A stretch of 62,754 nucleotides of DNA from Thermohalobaculum sp039033215 (lineage in GTDB: Bacteria; Pseudomonadota; Alphaproteobacteria; Rhodobacterales; Rhodobacteraceae). Both the position numbers and the translations under genes were made by a program. The stretch's first letter is position 1; every line of letters begins with the position of its first letter. The notes beneath the pieces were generated by a model, which searched no databases, had not been told where the DNA came from, and saw only the letters and a program-made list of their open reading frames with translations. Of this stretch, positions 1 to 7,886 are shown one piece after another. Location: positions 1 through 62,754 of the forward strand of contig JBCCDA010000015.1 in NCBI GenBank assembly GCA_039033215.1, written 5' to 3'.

Positions 1-15
1 ATCTCAGCTCATCGG

Positions 16-174
16 TCACTGAGCGTGGCTCTCCAATGCCATCAGATGGGGGCAGCGCGATTGCGGGGATGGCGCAACCTTCGACGTGCGTGGGGTGGGC
101 ATAGCCACGATCCGCTCGTCGCCGTCACGGCGCAGCGCCGCGTCCAGACGGTCAAGTTCGTCGAGATCAAACAT
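16..174 (-). CDS. Small hypothetical protein (52 aa)
   Basis: I do not recognise this protein. It begins MFDLDELDRLDAALRRDGDE, is charged and probably soluble, and has no transmembrane segment. Its ATG lies 5 bases upstream of the stop of the preceding small ORF, and GGAGAA lies just before the ATG, so translational coupling is plausible. It sits where bchY would be expected after bchX. The acidic N-terminus and in-frame close favour a real gene, but short length and lack of a family keep confidence low. Confidence 0.35.
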   Translation of the reverse strand: MFDLDELDRLDAALRRDGDERIVAMPTPRTSKVAPSPQSRCPHLMALESHAQ

Positions 175-343
175 GGTTCATTCTCCTTGCTGCACGGGCG
201 CGGATCAGGATTTCGGCAGAGGCCGACTGTAGATCCTCGGCGTTCTCGCAGGTCTCTTTGGCGCGCTGTAGGTTGAGATCCAGGCGCTGTTCCTCCGTCA
301 GCTCGACGGCCGCAGAGGGGATCTTCGCATCCTCAGGCGTCAT
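167..343 (-). CDS. Small hypothetical protein (58 aa) downstream of bchX
   Basis: A 58-residue, mostly helical charged protein starting MTPEDAKIPSAAVELTEEQR, with no known domain. Its ATG overlaps the end of bchX by 11 bases in another frame, which suggests it is cotranslated with bchX. In other Rhodobacterales the next gene is bchY, so either a short gene is interposed or the cluster has been rearranged. Not identified; the call rests on operon position and overlap. Confidence 0.45.
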   Translation of the reverse strand: MTPEDAKIPSAAVELTEEQRLDLNLQRAKETCENAEDLQSASAEILIRARAARRMNHV

Positions 344-1343
344 CGTAGACGACCTCCAGGCTCACCAACGGCTTGGCGTTCTTGCCGCGCATGTCCTGAT
401 CGGTGGCGGGCTCCAGCACGAAGTCCCCGCCGGTGTCTTTGCTGTCGAAGAGGTTCAGCAGACCGTCCTGGGACAGCGGTTCGGGATGGCCCGGGGGCGC
501 CGCGGCAACCGCTTCCCCGAGACCGGCAAAGAGATCGCCCCACTGCGAGGCAGACGTGCCGACGATCTGGTAGTTGGCCGACTTCTTGCGCAGGTCGTCG
601 TCCTGCGGGATCGAGGCGAGGACGGGAATGTCGACCGCCTTGGCGAATGCCTGGGCCTCGCCCGAGCCGTCATCCTTGTTGATCACCAGACCGGCGACGC
701 CGACATTGCCACCAAGCCCTCGGAAGTACTTGACCGCCGAGCAGACGTTGTTGGCCACGTAGAGCGACTGCAGGTCGTTCGAGCCGACCACGATCACCTT
801 CTGCGCCATGTCCCGCGCGATCGGCAGACCGAAGCCGCCGCAGACCACATCGCCGAGGAAGTCCAGCAGGACATAGTCGAAGTCCCAATCATGGAAGCCC
901 AGCTTCTCGAGCAGCTCGAACCCGTGGATGATCCCGCGCCCGCCGCAGCCGCGGCCGACCTCGGGCCCACCGAGCTCCATGGCAAAGACGCCGCCCCGCT
1001 TGAAGCAGACATCGCCGATCTTGACCTCTTCCCCGGCCAACTTCTTCTTGGTCGAGGTCTCGATGATCGTCGGGCACGCCTTGCCGCCGAAGAGCAGGCT
1101 CGTCGTATCGGATTTCGGATCGCATCCGATCAGCAGCACACGCTTGCCCATCTCGGCCATCATGTGGCTGAGGTTCGCCAGCGTGAACGACTTGCCGATG
1201 CCGCCCTTGCCGTAGATCGCGATGATCTGGGTGTCTTTGGTAACCTCGGTCGCTACCGGGTCGGGTTCGATCGCGGCCTCGGCCTTGAGGCGCGCGAAGC
1301 CGCCGTCCGTGATGATGGGAGCGTCAGAGCCGTCGGGGGTCAT
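333..1343 (-). CDS. bchX: Chlorophyllide a reductase iron protein subunit X
   Basis: 336 aa, NifH/BchL-like ATPase that delivers electrons to BchYZ for reduction of the chlorophyllide B ring in bacteriochlorophyll synthesis. Visible are the P-loop GKGGIGKS (residues 45-52), the nucleotide-switch region, and the two Cys that bridge the dimer [4Fe-4S] cluster: C133 in GRGCGGRG and C168 in GDVVCGGFG. The ATG at 1343 overlaps the bchC stop as ATGA, so I prefer it to an in-frame start 15 bases upstream. Transcribed from the bchC promoter with PpsR sites. Confidence 0.97.
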   Translation of the reverse strand: MTPDGSDAPIITDGGFARLKAEAAIEPDPVATEVTKDTQIIAIYGKGGIGKSFTLANLSHMMAEMGKRVLLIGCDPKSDTTSLLFGGKACPTIIETSTKKKLAGEEVKIGDVCFKRGGVFAMELGGPEVGRGCGGRGIIHGFELLEKLGFHDWDFDYVLLDFLGDVVCGGFGLPIARDMAQKVIVVGSNDLQSLYVANNVCSAVKYFRGLGGNVGVAGLVINKDDGSGEAQAFAKAVDIPVLASIPQDDDLRKKSANYQIVGTSASQWGDLFAGLGEAVAAAPPGHPEPLSQDGLLNLFDSKDTGGDFVLEPATDQDMRGKNAKPLVSLEVVYDDA

Positions 1344-2275
1344 ACAGTGCCCTTCCAATCCAGGATCATTTTCAGGCAGGCCGGGTCACCGAACGCCATG
1401 CGGTAGGCATCGGGTGCGTCCGAGGCCGGGGCGTGGTGTGTGATCAGACCATCGAGCGGCAGGAGCCCCTCGTCGACCAGCCGGGTTACGGCGGCCATGT
1501 CATCCGGCTTCCATTCAGCGGCGACGCGCAACCGCGCCTCCTTCATGAAGGCCGCGGGGAAGTTGAAACCGACCCGGTCCTTGTAGAAGCCCGCCAGTAC
1601 GATCTCGCCACCAGGGGCGAGACGCGCGATCAGGGCGTCGATCAACGAGGCATCGCCCGAGACATCGCAGATCACGCGGTAGTCGCGGCGAGGGTCGTCG
1701 TCGGGGTGCAGGACCTCGTACCCGTCGGCGCCGGTCGCGCGGTCTGCATTGACCTCCCACACCGTGGCGGGGCGACCCATGGCGACCATCATGCGGGCCA
1801 GCAGCCGGCCGAGGACACCGTGGCCCACGATCAGCTCGGGATTGCCGACAGGACCTGCAATCGCATGCCGCGCGGTAGCGGCCAGCGCCATCAGGCACGC
1901 GTCGGATCCAAGTGAGGCGGGAATCTGGCTGACGCGGCGTCCGGGGACCACCACGCGGGCCGCGGAGCCACCGAAGAGGCCCTTGACCTCACCGTAGCAG
2001 GAGGCGCCGGGAACAAAGACCGTGTCGCCGGCAGCGAGGCCAGATTCGGGTCCGGCCTCGGTCACGAGGCCCACCGATTCATAGCCTGGCACGAGGGGAT
2101 AGCCGAGCCCCGGGAACGGCGGCATCTCGCCCGACCAGAGCAGGCGCTCGGTCCCGGTCGAAATGCCCGACCAGCGAACATCCACAACGACGTCCTCGCG
2201 GCCGGGTTCGTCCAGCGCCAATGTCTGAAGCTCCAAGGAACAAGGGGCACCGAGCACGATGGCTGTTGTGTCCAT
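1340..2275 (-). CDS. bchC: Bacteriochlorophyllide 3-(1-hydroxyethyl) dehydrogenase BchC
   Basis: 311 aa, zinc-free MDR-type oxidoreductase that oxidises the 3-hydroxyethyl group of bacteriochlorophyllide to acetyl. Recognisable BchC stretches include VRWSGISTGTERLLW near residue 30, PGYESVG, and a Rossmann segment around GHGVLGRLLARMM. The start MDTTAIVL at 2275 has GGAGG 5 bases upstream and is preferred over an in-frame extension of 37 residues that would run through the promoter and both PpsR sites. The 3' end overlaps bchX by four bases. Length matches the family (about 310 aa). Confidence 0.96.
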   Translation of the reverse strand: MDTTAIVLGAPCSLELQTLALDEPGREDVVVDVRWSGISTGTERLLWSGEMPPFPGLGYPLVPGYESVGLVTEAGPESGLAAGDTVFVPGASCYGEVKGLFGGSAARVVVPGRRVSQIPASLGSDACLMALAATARHAIAGPVGNPELIVGHGVLGRLLARMMVAMGRPATVWEVNADRATGADGYEVLHPDDDPRRDYRVICDVSGDASLIDALIARLAPGGEIVLAGFYKDRVGFNFPAAFMKEARLRVAAEWKPDDMAAVTRLVDEGLLPLDGLITHHAPASDAPDAYRMAFGDPACLKMILDWKGTV

Positions 2276-2341
2276 GTTGAACCTCCTTCCCTCGGAACCC
2301 ATGCCGCTCTCTTGGCGACTCGTTGGGCTGTCTGTGTCAGA

Positions 2342-2385
2342 TGTCACTCTAATTTGACTGCAAAAGTTGTCAACTAAAATGGACA
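2342..2385 (-). promoter_or_regulatory. bchC promoter with paired PpsR/CrtJ operators
   Basis: Two palindromes occur 8 bp apart. At 2368-2385 is a perfect TGT-N12-ACA (TGTCAACTAAAATGGACA). At 2342-2359 is TGTCACTCTAATTTGACT, with one mismatch to the consensus. Read on the minus strand, a perfect -35 TTGACA (2373-2368) and a -10 TAGAGT (2351-2346) are separated by 16 bp, so each operator covers one promoter element. This is the classic arrangement by which PpsR represses bchC under oxygen or light. Transcription would run into bchC-bchX. Confidence 0.82.
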
Positions 2386-2397
2386 CTATTCCGAGAA

Positions 2398-3576
2398 CTA
2401 TCCCGCCGGCTTGATCGCCATCAAGACGCCCGTCAGGAACGGGCGGGCGGTGGGCACCTTTCTGATGTTCCCGAACCCCGCCTCTGTCAGAAGTGCGCGA
2501 TGGCGTTCGGCCGAGCGCGATTGCCCCGTTGTCATCGCCATGGTGTAGAAGCCGAAGTAGGCATCGCCCGCGGGCGACGGGGTCGCTCCCCCGGACATCG
2601 GTTCCGAGATGATCACGCGCCCGCCGGGAGGCAGGGCCTCGAAGACCCGCGCGAGCAGCCTGCTCACCGTTGTGTCGTCATGATCATATAGAACACGGAC
2701 CAGGCTGATGGCATCGGCATCGCGGGGCATGGGGTCGTCGAGAAAGCTGCCGGGATGGCAGCGGATGCGGGTGTCGAGCCCGGCCTCCACCAAAAGAGGC
2801 CGCGCGGCGTCGATCACCCCAGGCAGGTCCATCAGTGTAAGGCGCAGCGCCGGGTGGCGCCGCGCCACATGCCCCAGGAAGCGGCCGGTTCCCCCGCCGA
2901 CATCGGCTAGGTGCGCGATGCCGTTGAGGTCCAGGCTGTCCAGCGTCTCTTCGGCCACCAGATCCTGCGAGGACGCCATGAGCCTGGAGTACCGCTCGGC
3001 CGTCGCGGGATCGACATCCGGTGACCGGACATATGCCCAGAAACGCGCGAGCTCCGGGTCGGTCTCGCCGCGCATCAGCGCAACCGGGTCGCCCAGATCC
3101 TGGTAGAAGACGCGGTGGTGGCGAATCATCTCATCGAGACCCGGCACGCCGATGGCAGCCGCGCCCAGGTCACCCAGATCGTAGCTCTCGTCCTTCAGGC
3201 GGACCAGCAGACCCAGCGCCGCTGCCGATTGGCAAAGCGTGCGCATCCGATCCGGCGACATCCCGTAGCGCAGCGCCAATGCCTCGGCGGACTGCGGCCC
3301 TGAACGGAGTGTCTGAAAAAGCTCCAGCTCAACGCAGGCCAGCAGCACCTGACTGTACACAAAGCCCGACACCAGATGATGGAGTTTTTCCGCCTCCCGC
3401 CGCGCCCGGCGCCTGGTCAGCGGGTTTCGCGCAGCCCAGCGCTGGAAGTCGGGGGATGAGATCTTGCCGATCCGCCAGCGCCGAAAGCGGTTCCGGAGAC
3501 CGAGGCCCCCAGAGGTGCCGCCGACGGGTAAGCTGACGTCCGCCACGTCGGTCTCAGATGGCTGCGAGATGGGCAT
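2398..3576 (-). CDS. crtF: Demethylspheroidene O-methyltransferase CrtF
   Basis: 392 aa SAM-dependent methyltransferase that methylates the 1-hydroxyl of carotenoids in the spheroidene pathway. The C-terminal half shows the SAM motif DVGGGTGRFLGHVA followed by LMDLPGVIDAA, and a late EPMSGGATPS segment; the N-terminal half is the dimerisation/winged-helix region usual in this family. Start ATG 3576 lies 23 bases inside the 3' end of crtE, indicating coupling. Its 3' end carries the FnrL-like box. Confidence 0.95.
   Translation of the reverse strand: MPISQPSETDVADVSLPVGGTSGGLGLRNRFRRWRIGKISSPDFQRWAARNPLTRRRARREAEKLHHLVSGFVYSQVLLACVELELFQTLRSGPQSAEALALRYGMSPDRMRTLCQSAAALGLLVRLKDESYDLGDLGAAAIGVPGLDEMIRHHRVFYQDLGDPVALMRGETDPELARFWAYVRSPDVDPATAERYSRLMASSQDLVAEETLDSLDLNGIAHLADVGGGTGRFLGHVARRHPALRLTLMDLPGVIDAARPLLVEAGLDTRIRCHPGSFLDDPMPRDADAISLVRVLYDHDDTTVSRLLARVFEALPPGGRVIISEPMSGGATPSPAGDAYFGFYTMAMTTGQSRSAERHRALLTEAGFGNIRKVPTARPFLTGVLMAIKPAG
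2411..2424. promoter_or_regulatory. FnrL-type box in the 3' end of crtF
   Basis: TTGATCGCCATCAA is a perfect match to the FNR/FnrL consensus TTGAT-N4-ATCAA. It lies inside the last codons of crtF, about 26 bp upstream of the PpsR operators of bchC. In Rhodobacter, FnrL activates several tetrapyrrole genes when oxygen is low. Placement is far upstream for a class II site, and coding constraint could produce it by chance, so function is inferred only. Confidence 0.4.
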
Positions 3577-4426
3577 AGGCCATGGGCGTCAGGCGTTCCG
3601 CCTGCCGGCGAACCAGCCCGCAAAGCATCGCTTCGCCCGGACAGGCCGGAATAGACGCAATCGCCCCGGCGAGGATGTCGTTCAGGCGACGCGCCGCGCC
3701 CTCGACCCCGTATTCCTCGACGGCATTGGGGCGCTCGTGCACCGCATCCTGCCCCGCGGGTTTGCCCAGTTCTTCGGTGTCCAGCAGGACATCGCGCAAA
3801 TCGTCGGCCACCTGATAGGCCTCACCGATGCGGGCGCCGAGTTCTGTCCACTCGTCCGCATCCTGCCCAGCCGCCAGCGCGCCCATGCGGGTCGCAGCGG
3901 TGAAGAGCGCGCCGGTCTTGGCCTGGTGATAGGCAATGAGATCGACGTTGCGCTCGCTCTCCCACGACTGGCCCGCGCAGATGCCATTGGGCGAGCCTGA
4001 TGCCGTCGCCAACGCCACCATCAGGCCGGCGGCACGGGCGCAATCGTCCTGCGCCCGCAGGGCCAGCGTCTCGAACGCCGAGATAATCAGTGTGTCGCCA
4101 ACAAGGACGGCAAGCGGCTCGCCAAACGCCTTGTGCACCGAGGGCTTGCCGCGGCGAAGATCGGCATCGTCGAAGCACGGCAGATCGTCATGCACCAACG
4201 AGGCGCAGTGGATGAGCTCCAGCGAGGTCGCCGCCGCATCCGCCAATCGGGGTTGATCGTCCCCGCAGGCATAGGCAACCGAGAGCGTCAGCAGAGGGCG
4301 CACCCGTGCACCGCCAGGCAAGACAGCATACTTGAGGGCAGCAGCCAGCTTCGGCGGCGCAGGGCGGCGGCACGCGCGGCGCAAGGCGCCTTCGACGGCG
4401 GTCTGTATCCGGGTCTGCATGGGCAT
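3554..4426 (-). CDS. crtE: Geranylgeranyl diphosphate synthase CrtE
   Basis: 290 aa trans-prenyltransferase making GGPP for carotenoids and for the phytyl tail. The first Asp-rich motif DDLPCFDD is at residues 80-87 and the second region is in YQVADDLRD. Start MPMQTRIQ at 4426 has AGGGAGG 6 bases upstream; an ATG six bases further in is the alternative. First gene of the minus-strand run crtE-crtF-bchC-bchX, divergent from crtD with a shared PpsR-controlled promoter region. Confidence 0.95.
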   Translation of the reverse strand: MPMQTRIQTAVEGALRRACRRPAPPKLAAALKYAVLPGGARVRPLLTLSVAYACGDDQPRLADAAATSLELIHCASLVHDDLPCFDDADLRRGKPSVHKAFGEPLAVLVGDTLIISAFETLALRAQDDCARAAGLMVALATASGSPNGICAGQSWESERNVDLIAYHQAKTGALFTAATRMGALAAGQDADEWTELGARIGEAYQVADDLRDVLLDTEELGKPAGQDAVHERPNAVEEYGVEGAARRLNDILAGAIASIPACPGEAMLCGLVRRQAERLTPMAYAHLAAI

Positions 4427-4450
4427 TGGCGCCTCCCTGAGCCTCGGCAA

Positions 4451-4493
4451 TGTACTCTTTGACTTACATTGCTTGTGTCAATTAAAGTGTACA
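4451..4493. promoter_or_regulatory. Divergent crtE/crtD promoters with two PpsR operators
   Basis: Two perfect TGT-N12-ACA palindromes lie at 4451-4468 (TGTACTCTTTGACTTACA) and 4476-4493 (TGTCAATTAAAGTGTACA), 7 bp apart. For crtD (plus) a -35 TTGACT (4459-4464) and -10 TAAAGT (4483-4488) fit with an 18-bp spacer. For crtE (minus) a -35 TTGACA is at 4481-4476. Both promoters are therefore embedded in the same operator pair, so PpsR/CrtJ should repress both directions together. Confidence 0.82.
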
Positions 4494-4537
4494 TGTTGGC
4501 GAGGGCTGTCAACCCGGTGAGAAAGGGGCTCGGAGTC

Positions 4538-6121
4538 ATGCTGAAACGGACCTCCAGTGGCCGAACCGTTGTGATTGGCGCCGGGATCGGCGGACTGGCC
4601 GCAGCGCTGCGGCTCGCTCACGCGGGCCAGGACGTCGTGGTGCTGGAACGGGCCGCCGAGCCAGGCGGAAAGCTGCGGACCATGGATACCGTCGCAGGGC
4701 CGGTCGATGCTGGGCCGACGGTCTTCACGATGCGGCCGCTCTTCGAGCAGCTCTTCGCCGATGTCGGTGAACGCCTGGATGATCACCTGAACACTGTGGC
4801 CGAGACGGTGCTGGCCCGGCACTGGTGGCCCGATGGCAGCCAACTGGACCTGCATGCCGATCACGGCCGCAGCGTCGAGGCGATCCGGGACTTCGCGGGC
4901 GACCGCTCGGCGCGGGAGTTTGAGCGCTTTTGCGCCGATGCACGGCGGCTGTTCGAGGCGTTTGACGGGCCGATCATGCGGTCGGCCAACCCCTCGCTGG
5001 CCACAGTCACCGGGGTTGTCATGTCGAACCCTCGGCTGATGATGCAGATGACACCGCCCCGCACCCTTTGGCGAACGCTCGAGCGGCGGTTCTCGGATCC
5101 TCGGCTTGTGCAGCTCTTCGCCAGATACGCGACCTATGTCGGCGGATCACCGTTCGCGAGCCCGGCGATTCTGGGCCTGATCTGGCATGCGGAGGCTTCA
5201 GGCGTCTGGCAGATCGAGGGGGGGATGCACCAGCTTGCCAAAGTGCTGGAGCGCCTCGCCATCAAACGGGGGGCAAGGTTCGAATACGGCGCGCATGTAT
5301 CGCGCATCGAACCCCACGGGGATCAGCCGCTGCGGGTCCACCTGGCAACAGGCGACGAGATCGTGGCCGATTCGGTCGTCTTCAACGGGGACCCGGCAGC
5401 GCTTGCCCAGGGCAAGCTCGGGTCCAAGGTGGCCAGGAACACGCCGGCTGCCGGCGTCTCACCGCGGGCGTTGTCAGCCTATGTCTGGAGCTTTGCGGCA
5501 GAGCCCGAGGGCGTGGGGCTTGCGCACCACAACATCTTCTTCAACCACCACTACCGCCGAGAATTCACCGCCATCGACGCCGGACGCATGCCCGAGGACG
5601 CCACCCTCTACGTCTGCGCGCAAGACCGTGGAGCCGGACGGCAGCCGACGGGCCCCGAACGCTTCGAGATCATCATGAACGGCCCGGCCCGCAGCGATGC
5701 CCGCCCAGACGACCCCGAGGAGAAAGAGATATGCCGCCTTCTGACATTCCGGACGCTGGCCCGCGCGGGGCTTCGTTTCTCTCCGCCGCCGGGGCCCGAG
5801 TCGCTGACAACCCCGGCAGGGTTCGCGGCCCTCTTCCCCGGATCGGACGGTTCCCTCTACGGGCGCAGCCCACATGGGATGATGGCGAGCTTCCAGCGCC
5901 CGACGGTGCGTACGCGGATCCCCGGTCTCTATCTGGCGGGGGGCGGGGTGCACCCGGGTCCGGGTCTGCCGATGGCGATGTCCTCCGGCCGGCACGCGGC
6001 CGAGGCGATTCTGACGGACCTTGCTTCGACCTCGCCGTCCCGCCTGACGGCTACGCGTGGTGGTACATTGACGGGCTCTCTGACGACGGGAAGCGCGGCG
6101 TCTCGGTCATTGCCTTCATAG
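4538..6121 (+). CDS. crtD: Hydroxyneurosporene desaturase CrtD (carotenoid 3,4-desaturase)
   Basis: 527 aa FAD-dependent amine-oxidase-fold desaturase (CrtI family) of the spheroidene/spirilloxanthin pathway. An N-terminal dinucleotide-binding motif VIGAGIGGLAAALRLA is followed by E/R-rich PGGKLRTMD, and the family C-terminal signature GLYLAGGGVHPGPGLPMAMSSG is present (about residues 461-482). ATG 4538 follows CGGAG; 23 residues more would reach into the operator. The protein is roughly 30 residues longer than usual at the C-terminus, running on as LASTSPSRLTATRGG into the start of crtC. Confidence 0.94.
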   Translation: MLKRTSSGRTVVIGAGIGGLAAALRLAHAGQDVVVLERAAEPGGKLRTMDTVAGPVDAGPTVFTMRPLFEQLFADVGERLDDHLNTVAETVLARHWWPDGSQLDLHADHGRSVEAIRDFAGDRSAREFERFCADARRLFEAFDGPIMRSANPSLATVTGVVMSNPRLMMQMTPPRTLWRTLERRFSDPRLVQLFARYATYVGGSPFASPAILGLIWHAEASGVWQIEGGMHQLAKVLERLAIKRGARFEYGAHVSRIEPHGDQPLRVHLATGDEIVADSVVFNGDPAALAQGKLGSKVARNTPAAGVSPRALSAYVWSFAAEPEGVGLAHHNIFFNHHYRREFTAIDAGRMPEDATLYVCAQDRGAGRQPTGPERFEIIMNGPARSDARPDDPEEKEICRLLTFRTLARAGLRFSPPPGPESLTTPAGFAALFPGSDGSLYGRSPHGMMASFQRPTVRTRIPGLYLAGGGVHPGPGLPMAMSSGRHAAEAILTDLASTSPSRLTATRGGTLTGSLTTGSAASRSLPS

Positions 6122-6960
6122 GCTCGGTCTTCTCGCCCTGGTATCGCTGGTACGGGCGGCGTCGCCCGCACAATCATGTGTGCATCAACGTCGCGCTATA
6201 CGGGCCGGGTGGGCGGTTCACGATGACCGAACGCGGCGAGGGGTCCCTGACGCAGACGCCCACGCGCTTTCAGGTCGGACCGTCCTCGCTCGAGTGGAAG
6301 AACGGCGAGCTGATCATCGACGTGGATGAGGTCTCGAACCCGATCATCAGCCGCATCAAGGGCCAGATCCGGGTCAAGCCGGCTGCCATGACGAATGTCG
6401 AGCTGCCGCTGAAACCGGATGGCACCCATGTCTGGAGGCCCTTTGCGCCGACGGCACGGATCGAGGTGGATCTGAACCGCGGCTGGGAGTGGACGGGCCA
6501 CGGGTACTTCGACGGCAACTTCGGGACACGGGCACTGGAGGACGACTTCAGCTACTGGACCTGGGCCAGATATCCGGTCGAAGGCGGCACCGCCGCCTAC
6601 TACGATGCGGTACGCCGGGACGGGACGGAACTCGCGGTCGGTTTGAGGTTCGGCGACGACGGATCGGCCAGGATCGTCGAGGACGCACCGCCCCGAACAC
6701 GGTTTTCCCGCAACTACTGGCTGGTCAAGCGCGAGACGCGGGCCGATCCGGGCTTTCGCCCCCGCGAGGTCGTCCCGATGCTGCACGCACCGTTCTATGC
6801 CCGCGCGGCGGTGCGTACCCAGATTGATGGGCAGGAGACGGTCGGCGTGCACGAGGCGTTGGATCTGAACCGCTTCGCGTCGCCCCTGCTGAAGCCGATG
6901 CTGGCGGTACGTGTCCCGCGCGTGCCCGATTGGGCAGCGTTCGGCCGGCCAACCGCCTGA
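6025..6960 (+). CDS. crtC: Carotenoid 1,2-hydratase (hydroxyneurosporene synthase) CrtC, start unclear
   Basis: Adds water to the terminal double bond of neurosporene/lycopene. Homology-like sequence begins at about FDLAVPPDGYAWWYIDGLSD and continues through IAFIGSVFSPWYRWYGR and FGTRALEDDFSYWTWARYP to the stop at 6958-6960. No ATG, GTG or TTG lies in frame between an ATG at 5731 (deep inside crtD, after GAGGAG) and a GTG near 6178, which is already inside the conserved domain. The given start marks where conserved sequence begins, not a proven codon; an ATT at 6109 would give about 283 aa. It overlaps crtD in the -1 frame. Confidence 0.88.
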   Translation, partial: FDLAVPPDGYAWWYIDGLSDDGKRGVSVIAFIGSVFSPWYRWYGRRRPHNHVCINVALYGPGGRFTMTERGEGSLTQTPTRFQVGPSSLEWKNGELIIDVDEVSNPIISRIKGQIRVKPAAMTNVELPLKPDGTHVWRPFAPTARIEVDLNRGWEWTGHGYFDGNFGTRALEDDFSYWTWARYPVEGGTAAYYDAVRRDGTELAVGLRFGDDGSARIVEDAPPRTRFSRNYWLVKRETRADPGFRPREVVPMLHAPFYARAAVRTQIDGQETVGVHEALDLNRFASPLLKPMLAVRVPRVPDWAAFGRPTA

Positions 6961-7120
6961 CCCGGCTGGACAGCGCCTGGGTGGGCACTGTGCGCCCCCT
7001 GCCCCAGTACAGGGTGTCAAGCAGGCGCAGCTGTGACCCGGGAGAGGTTCAGATCGGTCAGAGCACCCACTCGGGCAACCGATCTCGGGGCGTTCGTGCT
7101 TTTCAGGTTCGGCGCCTCCG

Positions 7121-7759
7121 CTAGGGATTGAGCCGCTGCACTGTCCAGGCGTCGGTGTCAGGTGTCATCCGCGTCCAGCGGAAGCGGTCGTGGAGGCGGA
7201 AGTCACCGTCGGCCCAGAACTCGATCTCGGTGGGTCTGATGCGAAAGCCCCCCCAGTGCGGCGGGCGCGGCGGCTTCACAGGATGCTTGGCCGCGAGCTT
7301 TGCAACCTCGGCCATAAGAGCACGCCGTGACGCCAGAGGCCGCGATTGCTTGGAGGCCCAGGCGCCAATCCGGCTCTGATAGGCGCGGCTCTGATAGTAG
7401 GCGTCAGCCTGACGGGCCGACACCCGCTCGACCGGCCCGCGCAGCCGGACCTGGCGGTTCAGCGATTTCCAGTGGAGCACCATGGCGGCCTTCATCTGAC
7501 CTTCCAACTCCCGGCCCTTCGCGCTCTCGAAATTCGTGTAGAAGACAAATCCACCCTTGGTCTGACTGTCCTCGATCTCCTTGAGGAGCACCATCCGCAC
7601 ATTGGGCAGGCCCTGCTTGTCCACCGTTGCCAGCGCCACCGCATTGGCATCCTGCGGCTCGGATTTTTTCGCCGCTTCAAGCCATTCACCGGCGAGCGCA
7701 TAGGCATCTTCGCCTGCGAAGATCCCCGACCTGCGCACCGCTTCCGAGATTGTCGCCAT
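7121..7759 (-). CDS. pdxH: Pyridoxamine 5'-phosphate oxidase
   Basis: 212 aa FMN-dependent oxidase forming pyridoxal 5'-phosphate from PNP/PMP. Family stretches seen: NAVALATVDKQGLPNVRMVL, FYTNFESAKGRELE, HWKSLNRQVRLRG, and the C-terminal WGGFRIRPTEIEFW...RLHDRFRW with the typical C-terminal RLNP. Start MATISEAV (7759) is preferred to an 18-residue longer form because GGGAG precedes it. Convergent with crtC across about 160 bp with no recognised feature. Confidence 0.95.
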   Translation of the reverse strand: MATISEAVRRSGIFAGEDAYALAGEWLEAAKKSEPQDANAVALATVDKQGLPNVRMVLLKEIEDSQTKGGFVFYTNFESAKGRELEGQMKAAMVLHWKSLNRQVRLRGPVERVSARQADAYYQSRAYQSRIGAWASKQSRPLASRRALMAEVAKLAAKHPVKPPRPPHWGGFRIRPTEIEFWADGDFRLHDRFRWTRMTPDTDAWTVQRLNP

Positions 7760-7886
7760 CCTGTCCACTCCCAACCGTCCGGGTAACGCACGCTGGCGCC
7801 GCGACCGGCGCACTGGCTTGCCTGACCCCCTAATTTAACCTAAACGCCCCGGTGGCAAGAGCAAAAGGCAGCCCGGAGGGCGCACC

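Noticed and set aside
1..2400. Frameshifted remains of bchY in the two small ORFs
   Set aside because: Neither short product shows the Cys-rich nitrogenase-like stretches of BchY in any frame, so a decayed bchY is not supported.
5068..6024. Long extension of the crtC frame through crtD
   Set aside because: The extension is in the wrong frame of crtD and its product (Arg/Gly/Pro-rich) is not protein-like; only the part after about 6025 resembles CrtC.
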